64,000 nucleotides of DNA from Propionibacteriaceae bacterium AM104-82 (GTDB taxonomy: Bacteria > Actinomycetota > Actinomycetes > Propionibacteriales > Propionibacteriaceae), in contig JAQDQK010000015.1 in the NCBI GenBank assembly GCA_027658995.1, forward strand, positions 1-64,000. Reading direction: 5' to 3'. How positions within the stretch are numbered: position 1 is the first letter of the stretch; each line of letters starts with the position of its first letter. This document shows positions 43,180 through 51,752 of this stretch, one piece after another. Under the pieces are notes generated by a model. It searched no databases. It saw only the letters and a program-made list of their open reading frames with translations, and was not told where the DNA came from. The translations under genes and the position numbers were made by a program.

Positions 43180-44166
43180 GTGAAGAAGAAGATGTTCGCA
43201 GGCGCCCTCGGCGTCCTCCTCGCCGTCGGCCTCACCGCCTGCGGCAACACCGGTGGCGGCACCGGCGGCGAGACCGGCGGTGGCGGCGACGCCGCCGGCG
43301 GCCGCGTGGCCCTGATCGCGAAGGCGAACTCGGCCGAGTACTGGATGAAGGTCAAGGAAGGCGCTGAGGCCGCTGGCAAGGACCTCGGCGTGCAGGTGAC
43401 CTTCAACGGCCCCGACACCGAGTCTGAGGGCGACAAGCAGCTCAACCAGCTGCAGTCCGCCATCAACGACAAGCCGATCGGCATCGGTTTCGCACCGCAG
43501 GACGGCGCTCAGGACGGCGCTCCCCGCCTCATGGACGAGGCCAAGGCCGCCAACATCCCCGTCGTGATCTTCGACACCCCGCTCGCCGGTTCGGACGTGC
43601 CGCTCACCACGGTCGCCTCCGACAACGCGGGCATGGGCGCGCAGGCCGCTGAGAAGCTCGTCGAGCTCACCGGTGGCAAGGGCAAGGTCGCGATCATCGC
43701 CCACGGAGAGGTCGGCACCGCTGCCGCCCGCCGCGACGGCTTCAAGGACTACCTCGAGAAGAACGCCCCCGACCTCCAGGTCGTCGACGTCCAGAACGGC
43801 GAGTCCGATCCCGCGAAGTCGCGCGACAAGGCGCAGGGCATCCTGCAGGCGCACTCGGACCTGGTCGGCTTCTTCGGCACCGACGACGACTCGACCATCG
43901 CCATCGCCGATGAGGTCGCCGCGAAGGGTCTCGACACCAAGGTCGTCGGCATCGACTCCTCGCCCGACGTGCTGACCCTTCTCAAGGAGGGCAAGATCTC
44001 GGGCGTCATCGTCCAGAACCCCTTCAACATGGGTTACCAGACCGTCGAACTGCTGGTGAAGGCCTCGAAGGGTGAGACGCCGGCCGAGAAGAACATCGTT
44101 TCCGAGTCGGTCTGGGTCACCCAGGAGAACATCGACAGCGAGGAAGTCCAGAAGGTCATCAGCTGA
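43180..44166 (+). CDS. Sugar/inositol-binding lipoprotein of the ABC importer
   Basis: This 328-residue protein starts with GTG after AAGGAG. It has a lipoprotein signal peptide with lipobox LTAC and acceptor Cys21, then a Gly-rich linker. The mature part is a class I periplasmic-binding fold ('VALIAKANSAEYWMKVKEGAEAAGKDLGV', in part; 'IGIGFAPQDGAQD'; 'VVGIDSSPDVLTLLKEGKI'). It captures substrate outside the membrane and delivers it to the permease. The gene is last in the operon and followed by a strong terminator. Confidence 0.92.
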   Translation: MKKKMFAGALGVLLAVGLTACGNTGGGTGGETGGGGDAAGGRVALIAKANSAEYWMKVKEGAEAAGKDLGVQVTFNGPDTESEGDKQLNQLQSAINDKPIGIGFAPQDGAQDGAPRLMDEAKAANIPVVIFDTPLAGSDVPLTTVASDNAGMGAQAAEKLVELTGGKGKVAIIAHGEVGTAAARRDGFKDYLEKNAPDLQVVDVQNGESDPAKSRDKAQGILQAHSDLVGFFGTDDDSTIAIADEVAAKGLDTKVVGIDSSPDVLTLLKEGKISGVIVQNPFNMGYQTVELLVKASKGETPAEKNIVSESVWVTQENIDSEEVQKVIS

Positions 44167-44184
44167 CCCTCATCCTCGAGACAC

Positions 44185-44211
44185 GCCCCCGCGGACCTGG
44201 TCCGCGGGGGC
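44185..44211 (+). terminator. Strong terminator of the importer operon
   Basis: GCCCCCGCGGACC and GGTCCGCGGGGGC are perfectly complementary with a minimal loop, 18 bases after the lipoprotein gene and followed by CTTCT. It also sits just past the convergent channel gene stop. Confidence 0.75.
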
Positions 44212-44222
44212 TTCTCGCGTCC

Positions 44223-44933
44223 TCAGGCGTTGTCGTAGTGCTCGCGGCGGCGTAGGCCCATCGCGACCAGTCGGGCGACCACCATCGCCACGTACAACAT
44301 GCCAGCGATCTGCTGGATCATCACGACCGAGCGGGCGAGCGGGACAACAGGCACCACGTCGGAAAGGCCGGTCGACGTCATGGTGGTGCAACTCAGGAAC
44401 AGCAGTTCGATCCACGTCCGGTCGGGGCCGGGCGTCGCCGCCGCGAACGCGCCGGGGTAGAGGAAGCCGATGATCGAGTAGGCGTAGGCGAACGTCCACA
44501 CGGCGACGGTGAAGCAGGCGCCGACCGCGAACAGTTCGTCGTTGGTCACCTTGTCGTCGCGGAACATGTAGACGATCAGCGAGATCGTGGTGTAGCCGTA
44601 GAACAGCATATGCAGCACGTCGCTCCAGACGTGCAGCGGCTGGGTCCAGCCGAGCACGCCGTCGGCCACCGTCAGGATCACCGCCGGGATCAGCAGCACG
44701 ATGCCGACCCAAGTGAACATCGGCGTCGCGTTGACGGCCCGGATCGCAAGCACCAGCACCAGCAGTCCCAGGAGGCTGAACAGGCTGCGCCCGAGCGCGC
44801 TGGCGTCCCCGTCGAGGAAGGGGAAGATCAGGATCGACAGCAGTTGCACCGCGAGCAGCGTCGCGTTGGGGTTGCGGCGCAGCGCCCGCCACCACGGGTG
44901 TCTGACAAGGTCGGGGGTCGACGGCAGTTGCAT
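44223..44933 (-). CDS. Two-pore-loop-type ion channel protein with unusual filter
   Basis: This 236-residue membrane protein has about six hydrophobic segments and ends with a pore-like region 'LLFLSCTTMTSTGLSDVVPVVPLARSVVMIQQIAGMLYVAMVVARLV' (split mentally at the filter). The arrangement pore helix, TSTGLSD, then a hydrophobic helix is that of Ion_trans_2 potassium channels, whose filter is TVGYGD. The filter here is relaxed, so selectivity is unclear. ATG 44933 is preceded by TACTGT ending 6 bases upstream, suggesting a leaderless transcript. The promoter faces the divergent iolA gene. Confidence 0.7.
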   Translation of the reverse strand: MQLPSTPDLVRHPWWRALRRNPNATLLAVQLLSILIFPFLDGDASALGRSLFSLLGLLVLVLAIRAVNATPMFTWVGIVLLIPAVILTVADGVLGWTQPLHVWSDVLHMLFYGYTTISLIVYMFRDDKVTNDELFAVGACFTVAVWTFAYAYSIIGFLYPGAFAAATPGPDRTWIELLFLSCTTMTSTGLSDVVPVVPLARSVVMIQQIAGMLYVAMVVARLVAMGLRRREHYDNA

Positions 44934-45092
44934 GGCGTCACAGTAATCGCGCCCGGCCCGTCCGGACGGTGGCGTGCGAAGGTCGAATCGACCTTCTATG
45001 TGCGGACAACTGGACGGTTTGGGCCCGAAAAGCGACCTCGGCGGTAGCCCGTTGCCGCCGCCCAACCGAAGCCCGGAGCGCGCACTTCGCTC

Positions 45093-45121
45093 TTGAGGCG
45101 CCGCCGCGTGTCTGTTATTGT
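45093..45121 (+). promoter_or_regulatory. iolA promoter
   Basis: TTGAGG (45093-45098), 17 bases, TATTGT (45116-45121). Operator C overlaps the 3' end of the -10 box and the expected start point. Confidence 0.55.
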
Positions 45122-45130
45122 ATGTACAAA
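45119..45130 (+). promoter_or_regulatory. Putative iol operator C (TGTATGTACAAA)
   Basis: Third match to TGTRTGTACAWA. Its position over the start of transcription fits direct repression of iolA by the GntR regulator encoded 17 kb away. Confidence 0.6.
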
Positions 45131-45191
45131 TGCCCAGCGCAGGTGCCGGGCCGAGTCGAAACCGATGCGCCGTTCAACGGAAGGCAGATAC

Positions 45192-46688
45192 ATGACGCAG
45201 ACGATCACCCACTGGATCAATGGGGCCCCGTACGAGGGCCAGCCGGTCGGAACCATCCCGGTCGAGAACCCCGCCACCGGCAAGGTGGAGTCCGAGCTGC
45301 TCGCCGCGAGCAAGGCCGACCTCGACCACGCCGTCGAGGTCGCCGTCGAGGCGCAGAAGGCATGGGCGAAGACCTCGCTCGCCAAGCGCACCGCCATCCT
45401 GTTCAAAATGCGTGAGCTCGTGCTCGCCAACCAGGACGCGCTGGCCAAGTCGATCGTTGCCGAGCACGGCAAGGACTACGGAGACGCGCTTGGCGAGATC
45501 CAGCGCGGCCGCGAGACGCTCGACTTCGCGTGTGGCATCAACGCCGCGCTCAAGGGCGACTACTCGTTCGACATCTCGTCGGGCGTCGACATCCACACCG
45601 TTTCGCAGCCCGTTGGTGTCGTCGCAGGCATCTGCCCCTTCAACTTCCCCGTCATGGTCCCCATGTGGATGCACCCCGTCGCCATCGCGACCGGCAACGC
45701 GTTCATCCTGAAGCCGGCCAGCCCGACGCCCACCGCCTCGCTGCTGATCGCCAAGCTCTACAAGGAGGCGGGCCTGCCCGACGGCGTCTTCAACGTCGTC
45801 TCCGGCAACCGTGACATCGTCACCAGCATCCTGGAACACCCCGGCATCGACGCGATCTCGTTCGTCGGCTCGACCCCGGTCGCCCACATCATCCAGGAGG
45901 TCGGCACCGCCAACGGCAAGCGTGTCCAGGCCCTCGGCGGCGCGAACAACCACGCCATCGTGATGCCCGACTCCGACCTCGACTTCGCCGCCCAGCACAT
46001 CGCCGCCGCCGCCTTCGGCGCCGCGGGCGAGCGCTGCATGGCGCTGCCCGTCGTGGTGGCCGTCGGCGGCATCGGCCCGAAGCTTGCCGACATGGTCAAG
46101 GCATTCGGCGAGAAGATCAAGGTCGGCAACGGCCTCGACGAGGGCGTCAACATGGGCCCGGTCATCTCGAAGGCCGCCAAGGAGCGCATCACCGGCCTCA
46201 TCGACGACGCGGAGAAGCGCGGCGCCACCGTCGTGCTCGACGGTCGCGGCCTCACCGTCGACGGCCACGAGGACGGCTTCTGGCTCGGCCCGACCATCCT
46301 CGACGACGTCCCGCTCGACGCCCCCGCGTACTACGAGGAGGTCTTCGGCCCGGTGCTGACGATCGTCCACGCGGACGACTACGCCGAGGCGATCAAGATC
46401 GTCAACGGCTCCGAGTTCGGCAACGGTTCGGCCATCTTCACCAACGATGGCGGTGTCGCGCGTCGCTTCACGCTCGACGTCGAGGCCGGCATGGTCGGAG
46501 TCAACGTTCCGATCCCGACTCCGGTCGCGTACTACTCGTTCGGTGGTTGGAAGGAGTCGCTGCTCGGTGACCTCCACATCCACGGCCCCGAGGGTGTGAA
46601 GTTCTACACCAAGCTCAAGGCGATCACCACGCGTTGGCCTTCCGAGAAGTCCTACGCGGCGACCATGTCGTTCCAGCGCGAAGAGTGA
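45192..46688 (+). CDS. iolA: Methylmalonate-semialdehyde dehydrogenase (CoA-acylating)
   Basis: This 498-residue aldehyde dehydrogenase has 'CPFNFPVMVPMWMHPVAIATGNAFILKPA' (in part) for cofactor binding, 'FVGSTPVAHIIQ', and the nucleophile Cys282 in 'GERCMALPV', characteristic of the MMSDH subfamily. It converts malonate semialdehyde, the aldolase product of inositol breakdown, to acetyl-CoA with NAD+ and CoA. I chose ATG 45192 with GGAAGG upstream. Although about 12 kb from the main iol operon, it shares the operator motif. A hairpin ends the transcript. Confidence 0.95.
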   Translation: MTQTITHWINGAPYEGQPVGTIPVENPATGKVESELLAASKADLDHAVEVAVEAQKAWAKTSLAKRTAILFKMRELVLANQDALAKSIVAEHGKDYGDALGEIQRGRETLDFACGINAALKGDYSFDISSGVDIHTVSQPVGVVAGICPFNFPVMVPMWMHPVAIATGNAFILKPASPTPTASLLIAKLYKEAGLPDGVFNVVSGNRDIVTSILEHPGIDAISFVGSTPVAHIIQEVGTANGKRVQALGGANNHAIVMPDSDLDFAAQHIAAAAFGAAGERCMALPVVVAVGGIGPKLADMVKAFGEKIKVGNGLDEGVNMGPVISKAAKERITGLIDDAEKRGATVVLDGRGLTVDGHEDGFWLGPTILDDVPLDAPAYYEEVFGPVLTIVHADDYAEAIKIVNGSEFGNGSAIFTNDGGVARRFTLDVEAGMVGVNVPIPTPVAYYSFGGWKESLLGDLHIHGPEGVKFYTKLKAITTRWPSEKSYAATMSFQREE

Positions 46689-46712
46689 CGCACTAGTCCT
46701 ACGCACAAGGGG

Positions 46713-46744
46713 AACCGGGGCGGGCCACATGGCCCGCCCCGGTT
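46713..46744. terminator. Bidirectional terminator between iolA and ABC permease genes
   Basis: AACCGGGGCGGGCC and GGCCCGCCCCGGTT form a perfect 14-base stem with loop ACAT, between two convergent genes. Confidence 0.8.
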
Positions 46745-46757
46745 GCGTTGTCCCTTC

Positions 46758-47549
46758 CTACTTGGCTTCGACGCGAAGGGTGCGCCACCAGCCAAGCGCG
46801 AGCGGAAGCGCGACCCACAGCGCGAAGGCCGTTGCCGCCTGCCCCCACTGAACCCCCGTCATGGGCGTGAACAGGAGCGACCAAGCCTCCCCGCTGATCC
46901 ACTGCCCGATCGTGCCAATCACGCCCGGGAGCATCGCGGCGGCGGCCGTGACGGTCGGTACGAGGAAGTAGGCGACGATTGCTGCCGGGGAGTTCATCAG
47001 CGCCATGCCGAACCCTGCCCCCATGGCGACGCCAATGGCGAGGGTTACCACTGGGGTGAGGAGCCCGGCCGCGTGCCAGGTCCACACGATCGTCCCAGCG
47101 CCGGAGGCCGTGACGATGAAGGCGGTCGCGGCGGACAGCGCGATCGCGATCACCGCGCAGGCCAGCGTGACGAGCCCGAGTGCGATGAGCTTGGCACCCA
47201 GCACCGAGCCCCGGCGCGGTTGGAGCGTGAACGTCGTCAGCGACGTGCGCTGGGTCCATTCCTGTGTGAAGACGAGGATCGCCACGACTGGGAGCAACAC
47301 CGAGAACGGTGCGATCACCAAGCCGAGCGGCCCGATCCATGGGACTTGTGCGCTGTCCATTGACAGCGTCAGCCACAGGCCAGCGGCGCCGATGGAACCG
47401 AGGACCGAGATGGCCAGCAGCCACAGCCCCGCCCTGGTATCAACCAGTTTGCGCAACTCCACCCGCACGAGGCGCAGGAGGCCAACGGAGGGAGCGAGCT
47501 GTACCGGAGGCAGCATCGTCGCCGGACGAATCGTCGGGGTGGTGGTCAT
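46758..47549 (-). CDS. ABC-2 type permease
   Basis: This 263-residue protein has six hydrophobic segments after a cytoplasmic N-terminus ('VRVELRKLVDTRAGLWLLAISVLG' is the typical ABC-2 opening). 'VFTQEWTQRTSLTTFTLQPRRGSVLGAKLIA' lies between segments two and three. It partners the ATPase whose stop overlaps this start (ATGA). Such pairs export or counter antimicrobial peptides and other amphiphiles. The divergent two-component system is probably the regulator. The substrate is unknown. Confidence 0.85.
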   Translation of the reverse strand: MTTTPTIRPATMLPPVQLAPSVGLLRLVRVELRKLVDTRAGLWLLAISVLGSIGAAGLWLTLSMDSAQVPWIGPLGLVIAPFSVLLPVVAILVFTQEWTQRTSLTTFTLQPRRGSVLGAKLIALGLVTLACAVIAIALSAATAFIVTASGAGTIVWTWHAAGLLTPVVTLAIGVAMGAGFGMALMNSPAAIVAYFLVPTVTAAAAMLPGVIGTIGQWISGEAWSLLFTPMTGVQWGQAATAFALWVALPLALGWWRTLRVEAK

Positions 47550-48268
47550 GCTGCGATCCCTTCGCGTGAGGTGGACATGGTGGAGCTGAGGAACAGCGTC
47601 TCGAGGTCGGTGCCCTCGGCGAGCAGGTCGTGCAGCGATGCGTCGACCACGATCCGACCGTTGCCGATCATGACGATGCGGTCGGCGACCTGCTGGACCT
47701 CGTGGAGGAGGTGCGAGCTGAGTAGGACGGTGCCCCCTGCGTCGGCGAAGCCGCGCAGCAGGGAGCGCATCCAGTAGATGCCCTGCGGATCGAGCCCATT
47801 GGCGGGCTCGTCAAGGATGAGGACCTCCGGATTACCCAGCAGGGCGTGGCCGATTCCAAGGCGCTGGCGCATCCCGAGCGAGTAGGTTCCGACGCGTTTG
47901 CGGGACTCGCGGGCGGTCAGCCCAACCTGTTCCAGCACCTGGTCGACGCGAGAGCGGGGCGCCCCAATCGTCATGGCGCCCAGCGTCAGCACCTCGCGAC
48001 CAGTGCGGCCAGCGTGTTGCGCGGAGGCGTCGAGCAGCACACCGACGCGTGCACCGGGGTCTGGCAGGTCCGTGTACTCGCCGCCCAGAATGTGCGCCGA
48101 ACCCGAGGTGGGCCGGGTGAGGCCGACCGCGACCCGCATGGTGGTGGACTTGCCGGCGCCGTTGGGGCCGAGGAAGCCCGTCACCGCACCTGGGGGAGCG
48201 GTGAAGGTGATGTCGTCGACGGCGGTGAGGGCGCCGTATCGCTTGGTCAGGTTCTGGACTGTGATCAT
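47546..48268 (-). CDS. ABC transporter ATP-binding protein
   Basis: This 240-residue single-domain ATPase has Walker A GPNGAGKST (about residues 33-41), signature 'YSLGMRQRLGIGHALL', Walker B 'LILDEPANGLDP' and 'LLSSHLLHEV'. It resembles ATPases of bacitracin/lantibiotic-resistance exporters. A short C-terminal extension (SSTMSTSREGIAA) follows the domain. It is co-expressed with the permease and divergent from the kinase/regulator genes, so regulated efflux or self-protection is plausible. Confidence 0.88.
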   Translation of the reverse strand: MITVQNLTKRYGALTAVDDITFTAPPGAVTGFLGPNGAGKSTTMRVAVGLTRPTSGSAHILGGEYTDLPDPGARVGVLLDASAQHAGRTGREVLTLGAMTIGAPRSRVDQVLEQVGLTARESRKRVGTYSLGMRQRLGIGHALLGNPEVLILDEPANGLDPQGIYWMRSLLRGFADAGGTVLLSSHLLHEVQQVADRIVMIGNGRIVVDASLHDLLAEGTDLETLFLSSTMSTSREGIAA

Positions 48269-48429
48269 GTGTCTCAGCCTTCAGGAGCCACCCGGATGCG
48301 CGCGACGGGTGACGGTCGGCCGCCTGGCCGACATTGGTAGAAATGGACACCGGCACGCGTCGACCAAGGTCTAGTCACGCGAGACCTCCGCTACCCCGGC
48401 AGGCGGGGTTGCGACCGTAGGCTGGGGCC
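48269..48429. promoter_or_regulatory. Divergent promoter region between ABC exporter and two-component genes
   Basis: 161 bases without a gene. GGTCT (48368-48372) and AGACC (48382-48386) are inverted with a 9-base spacer and may be the response-regulator site. TAGGCT (48418-48423) is the -10 of the kinase gene. Confidence 0.4.
48418..48423 (+). promoter_or_regulatory. -10 box of the histidine-kinase gene, probably leaderless
   Basis: TAGGCT ends 6 bases before ATG 48430, in the same TAGGCTGG context as upstream of jetA. Confidence 0.4.
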
Positions 48430-49626
48430 ATGTCCGTTCCCATTGCCGCGCGCACTCCCGGTCGCGGGACCTGGGGCGTGCTCTGGCGCTACGGCCTAGC
48501 GATCCTGTGGTGGCTGCTCGCCCTCACCGTCTACGTCGTCGTCAGCCACGTCGGCAAGTCCCCAGTGCCCATCGGGATCGCCGTCGCCGATCTCGCCCTG
48601 GGGGCGGTGATCATTTGGGGAATGCGATTCCGGCACCGTTGGCCGAGGACGGTGTTTGTAGCATCGCTCATCCTCGGGCTGGTCTCGGCGAGCGGATTCG
48701 TTGCCTCGCTGTGGGCGTTCGCTCACCTCGCGACCCGCCGTCGCTGGAAGGAAATAGTGGGCTTCGGCGCCCTCACCGTCGGGCTCGGGACATTCATGTC
48801 ACGCTCCAACATCACTGGTCTCGTCGCGGCTGAGAGGCCATCGACGAACGAGCTGCTGTTTGGCCTCGTCGGGTCGGCCATCATCATCGCCTTGGTCGCG
48901 GCCATGGGCTCCTATGTTGGTGCCCGGCGGGACCTGCTCCAGGCTCTGCACGATCGGGCCGAAGAGGCCGAACGCAGGCAGGAGACGCTCGTGCTGCAGG
49001 GCCAAGCTGAGGAACGCAACCGGATCGCCCGAGAGATGCACGACGTCCTCGCGCACCGGATCTCGCTCGTGAGCATGCATGCGGGAATCCTGGCGTATCG
49101 CGACGATCTCCCTCCCGGGCAGGTCAGGGAGATCGCCACCGTGATCCAGGACAATGCGCGCCAATCCATGGCCGAGTTGCGCACGATCCTGGGGTCGCTG
49201 CGGCAAGACGGCGAAGGGACCGAGCGCCAGCCAGATGCTCCGCAACCCGGCTTCGACCAGATCGGTGCCCTGTTCTCGGACGCGAGGAGGGCCGGGCAGC
49301 GGCTCGAGGTGAGCGAGGAGATCGAGCACCCCGAGCTCATGCCAGCGCTGGTCGGGAGGCACATCTATCGGGTGGTCCAGGAGCTCATCACGAACGCGCG
49401 AAAGCACGCGGCGGGCGCGAAGGTGCGCGTCGAACTCGCGGGGGCGCCGGGCGACGGCGTGTCCATAGCGGCCCGCAACCCCCTGCAATTGGGGGAGGCG
49501 GCGCTCCCTGGGGCTGGGATTGGCTTGGTCGGGCTCCGGGAGCGCGCGAGCGTGCTGGGTGGCACGATGACCTCAGGGGTCAACGAGGAAGGGCAGTTCG
49601 AGGTGAAGATGTGGTTCCCGTGGTGA
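48430..49626 (+). CDS. NarL-type sensor histidine kinase
   Basis: This 398-residue kinase has five or six N-terminal membrane segments (to about residue 165) with very short loops, so it senses within or at the membrane. A coiled linker and the HisKA_3 dimerisation motif 'EERNRIAREMHDVLAHR' follow, with His204 as phosphoacceptor. The HATPase part has 'VVQELITNARKHA' (N box) and 'GAGIGLVGLRERA' (G box). It should phosphorylate the overlapping response regulator. The intramembrane layout and neighbouring exporter suggest sensing of cell-envelope stress. Confidence 0.92.
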   Translation: MSVPIAARTPGRGTWGVLWRYGLAILWWLLALTVYVVVSHVGKSPVPIGIAVADLALGAVIIWGMRFRHRWPRTVFVASLILGLVSASGFVASLWAFAHLATRRRWKEIVGFGALTVGLGTFMSRSNITGLVAAERPSTNELLFGLVGSAIIIALVAAMGSYVGARRDLLQALHDRAEEAERRQETLVLQGQAEERNRIAREMHDVLAHRISLVSMHAGILAYRDDLPPGQVREIATVIQDNARQSMAELRTILGSLRQDGEGTERQPDAPQPGFDQIGALFSDARRAGQRLEVSEEIEHPELMPALVGRHIYRVVQELITNARKHAAGAKVRVELAGAPGDGVSIAARNPLQLGEAALPGAGIGLVGLRERASVLGGTMTSGVNEEGQFEVKMWFPW

Positions 49627-50273
49627 CGAGGATCGTCATCATCGACGACGACGCCCTGGTCCGCTCCGGCCTCAAGCTCATCCTTGGGGCCGACCCGACG
49701 TTCGAGGTGGTCGCCGAGGGTTCGGACGGCGGTGAGGCAGTTGCTCTCGTGCGCGAGCATCACCCAGACGTCGTGCTGATGGACATCCGGATGGCCAACG
49801 TGAACGGCTTGGTCGCCACCCAAAATGTCGTGGCACTCCCCGATGCCCCTCGCGTGATCATCCTCACCACCTTCGATGCCGACGACCTTGTGCTGCGGGC
49901 GCTCACCGTCGGTGCCTCCGGCTTCCTCCTCAAGGACACGGCCCCAGAACGCATCCTCGAAGACATCCGTAAGGTCGCCGATGGCGAACCGACGCTGAGC
50001 CCTTCAGTGGTCGCGCAAGTGATCGCGGTCGCCACCAACCGCTCCGAGCTGAGCCGACGCGACGATGCCCGCGCGGCGCTCGCATCCCTGAGTGAGCGCG
50101 AACGCGACATCGCGCTCGCCATCGGCCTGGGTCAGACGAACGCTGAGATCGCGGGCTCGCAGTACTTGAGCATCGCGACGGTGAAGGCGCACGTCACCCG
50201 CATCCTCGACAAGCTCGGCGCGACCAACCGGGTCCAGGTGGCCATCGTCGTGCACGACGCGGACCTGGGCTGA
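49623..50273 (+). CDS. NarL/LuxR-family response regulator
   Basis: This 216-residue protein has a receiver domain with acidic pocket 'IIDDDALVRSG', phosphoacceptor Asp54 ('VVLMDIRM'), conserved Thr ('ILTTFDADD') and Lys ('LLKDTAP'). The LuxR helix-turn-helix is 'LSERERDIALAIGLGQTNAEI' then 'LSIATVKAHVTRIL'. GTG 49623 overlaps the kinase stop and fits the family N-terminus; GTG 49620 or 49611 are alternatives. It likely activates the divergent ABC exporter. Confidence 0.92.
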   Translation: MTRIVIIDDDALVRSGLKLILGADPTFEVVAEGSDGGEAVALVREHHPDVVLMDIRMANVNGLVATQNVVALPDAPRVIILTTFDADDLVLRALTVGASGFLLKDTAPERILEDIRKVADGEPTLSPSVVAQVIAVATNRSELSRRDDARAALASLSERERDIALAIGLGQTNAEIAGSQYLSIATVKAHVTRILDKLGATNRVQVAIVVHDADLG

Positions 50274-50339
50274 GCGACAGCGGCACCTTTGGTGGTCGCC
50301 GCAGCGGTCAGCGCCCGCGAGCGGCGCAACGTGGGTCGG

Positions 50340-50654
50340 CTAGGCGACCCGATACAGAGGTGCCTCCATCAGCCCTATCAGCGAGACCATGGCATCGGCC
50401 ATGGCCGACGCGCCCAGCCCCGGCGTGACCGTGCCGTGGACAGCCGGAGAGGTGACCGACCAGCCCGTCGGGGATGCTGTGCTGCGTGCCAAGATCACCG
50501 CGGCCCCATGCGGGAGGCGGAGAAATACGCGGGGACGTTCACCGTCGATGGTGAGCGCCGTGGCCAAGTCCGGGCGACGGCTGATGACGGCGTCGCGCAC
50601 GGCGTAGACGGTTCGCAGGTCTGCGATGCCTGTGTCTTCGATCGTTGTCGTCAT
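50340..50654 (-). CDS. Small hypothetical protein
   Basis: From ATG 50654 the product is 104 residues ('MTTTIEDTGIADLRTVYAVRDAVISRRPDL...EAPLYRVA'), with a plausible alpha/beta composition and normal codon use. I do not recognise it. No strong ribosome site is present; a start 12 codons upstream (MKLSVGP) is possible. It is convergent with the response-regulator gene and divergent from lgt. Confidence 0.55.
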   Translation of the reverse strand: MTTTIEDTGIADLRTVYAVRDAVISRRPDLATALTIDGERPRVFLRLPHGAAVILARSTASPTGWSVTSPAVHGTVTPGLGASAMADAMVSLIGLMEAPLYRVA

Positions 50655-50723
50655 GCAGGCAAGTACAGCCGGGCCCACTGACAGTTTCATCGCCCGCCTC
50701 AGCGGGCATGGCAAGCTTAAGGC

Positions 50724-51752
50724 GTGAATAGCTTGGTGCTGACCTTCCCGGACTTCAACCCGGTGGCGATCAACCTCTTCGGTCTGAAGATCCATTGGTA
50801 CGCGATCATGTACCTCATCGCGTTCGCGCTCGGCTACTGGCTGATGCGGCGGCGGCTCAAGAAGGAGCCCTATCGGTCGATCACGAAGCCGACGCCATGG
50901 GGGCCGACCGATGTCGAGGACCTGCTGCTCGCGGCGATCGCAGGCGTCCTGATCGGCGGGAGACTGGGCTATTGCCTCTTCTACCAGCCGGCCCGCTATC
51001 TCGCGGCCCCGCTCGACATCCTCAAGGTGTGGGACGGCGGCATGAGCTTCCACGGCGGCGCCGTTGGTGTCGCACTCGGGATCGCGTACTACGCATGGAA
51101 GAAGAAGCGGCCCTTCCTGCAGGTAGCCGACTTCCTCGTGCCCGCTGCGCCCATCGGGCTAGCTGCCGGGCGGCTCGGCAACTTCATCAACGGCGAGCTG
51201 TGGGGGCGCCAGGCGCCCGCCGACCTCCCGTGGGCCATGATCTTCCCGACGGGCGGCGACGTCCCCAGGCACCCCTCGCAGCTGTACCAGATGCTGCTGG
51301 AGGGAGTCCTGCTGTTCGTGCTGCTCTGGTGGTACGCCGCCAAGCCCCGCTACCGCGGCCAGGTCGCCGGCTTCTTCCTGGCTGGCTACGGACTGTTCCG
51401 CTTCATCGCCGAGTACTGGCGCGAGCCCGACTCCTACCTCGGCCTGCTCGGCATGGGCCTCAGCATGGGCCAGTGGCTGTCCGTGCCGATGATCCTGGCT
51501 GGCGTCGCGCTGTGGCTGTGGTCGCGGGCGCGCCGGATCAGCGACGTGGCGGAGCCTGTGGACAACCCGGAGGATAACTCCGGAACCGACGACGCCGAGC
51601 AGGCGGACACCGACGCCCCGCAGTCCGACGGCGACGAGGCCGAGGCAGACGAACCATCCGCTGCTGACGAGGACGGGGACCAGTCCGAGCCGGGCGCTGT
51701 GGAGGACGAGGCCGAGAGTTATCCACACGAGGAGACCCGGGCCGGTGACTGA
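50724..51752 (+). CDS. lgt: Prolipoprotein diacylglyceryl transferase
   Basis: This 342-residue membrane enzyme has about seven transmembrane segments. The Lgt hallmarks are 'GGRLGYCLFYQPARY' (about residues 78-92), 'SFHGGAVG' (108-115) and the signature 'GRLGNFINGELWGR' (149-162). It transfers diacylglycerol from phosphatidylglycerol to the lipobox Cys of prolipoproteins, including the two binding lipoproteins encoded here. The last roughly 60 residues are a very acidic, disordered tail, longer than usual. The GTG start lacks a clear ribosome site. The stop overlaps the next gene by 8 bases. Confidence 0.96.
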   Translation: MNSLVLTFPDFNPVAINLFGLKIHWYAIMYLIAFALGYWLMRRRLKKEPYRSITKPTPWGPTDVEDLLLAAIAGVLIGGRLGYCLFYQPARYLAAPLDILKVWDGGMSFHGGAVGVALGIAYYAWKKKRPFLQVADFLVPAAPIGLAAGRLGNFINGELWGRQAPADLPWAMIFPTGGDVPRHPSQLYQMLLEGVLLFVLLWWYAAKPRYRGQVAGFFLAGYGLFRFIAEYWREPDSYLGLLGMGLSMGQWLSVPMILAGVALWLWSRARRISDVAEPVDNPEDNSGTDDAEQADTDAPQSDGDEAEADEPSAADEDGDQSEPGAVEDEAESYPHEETRAGD

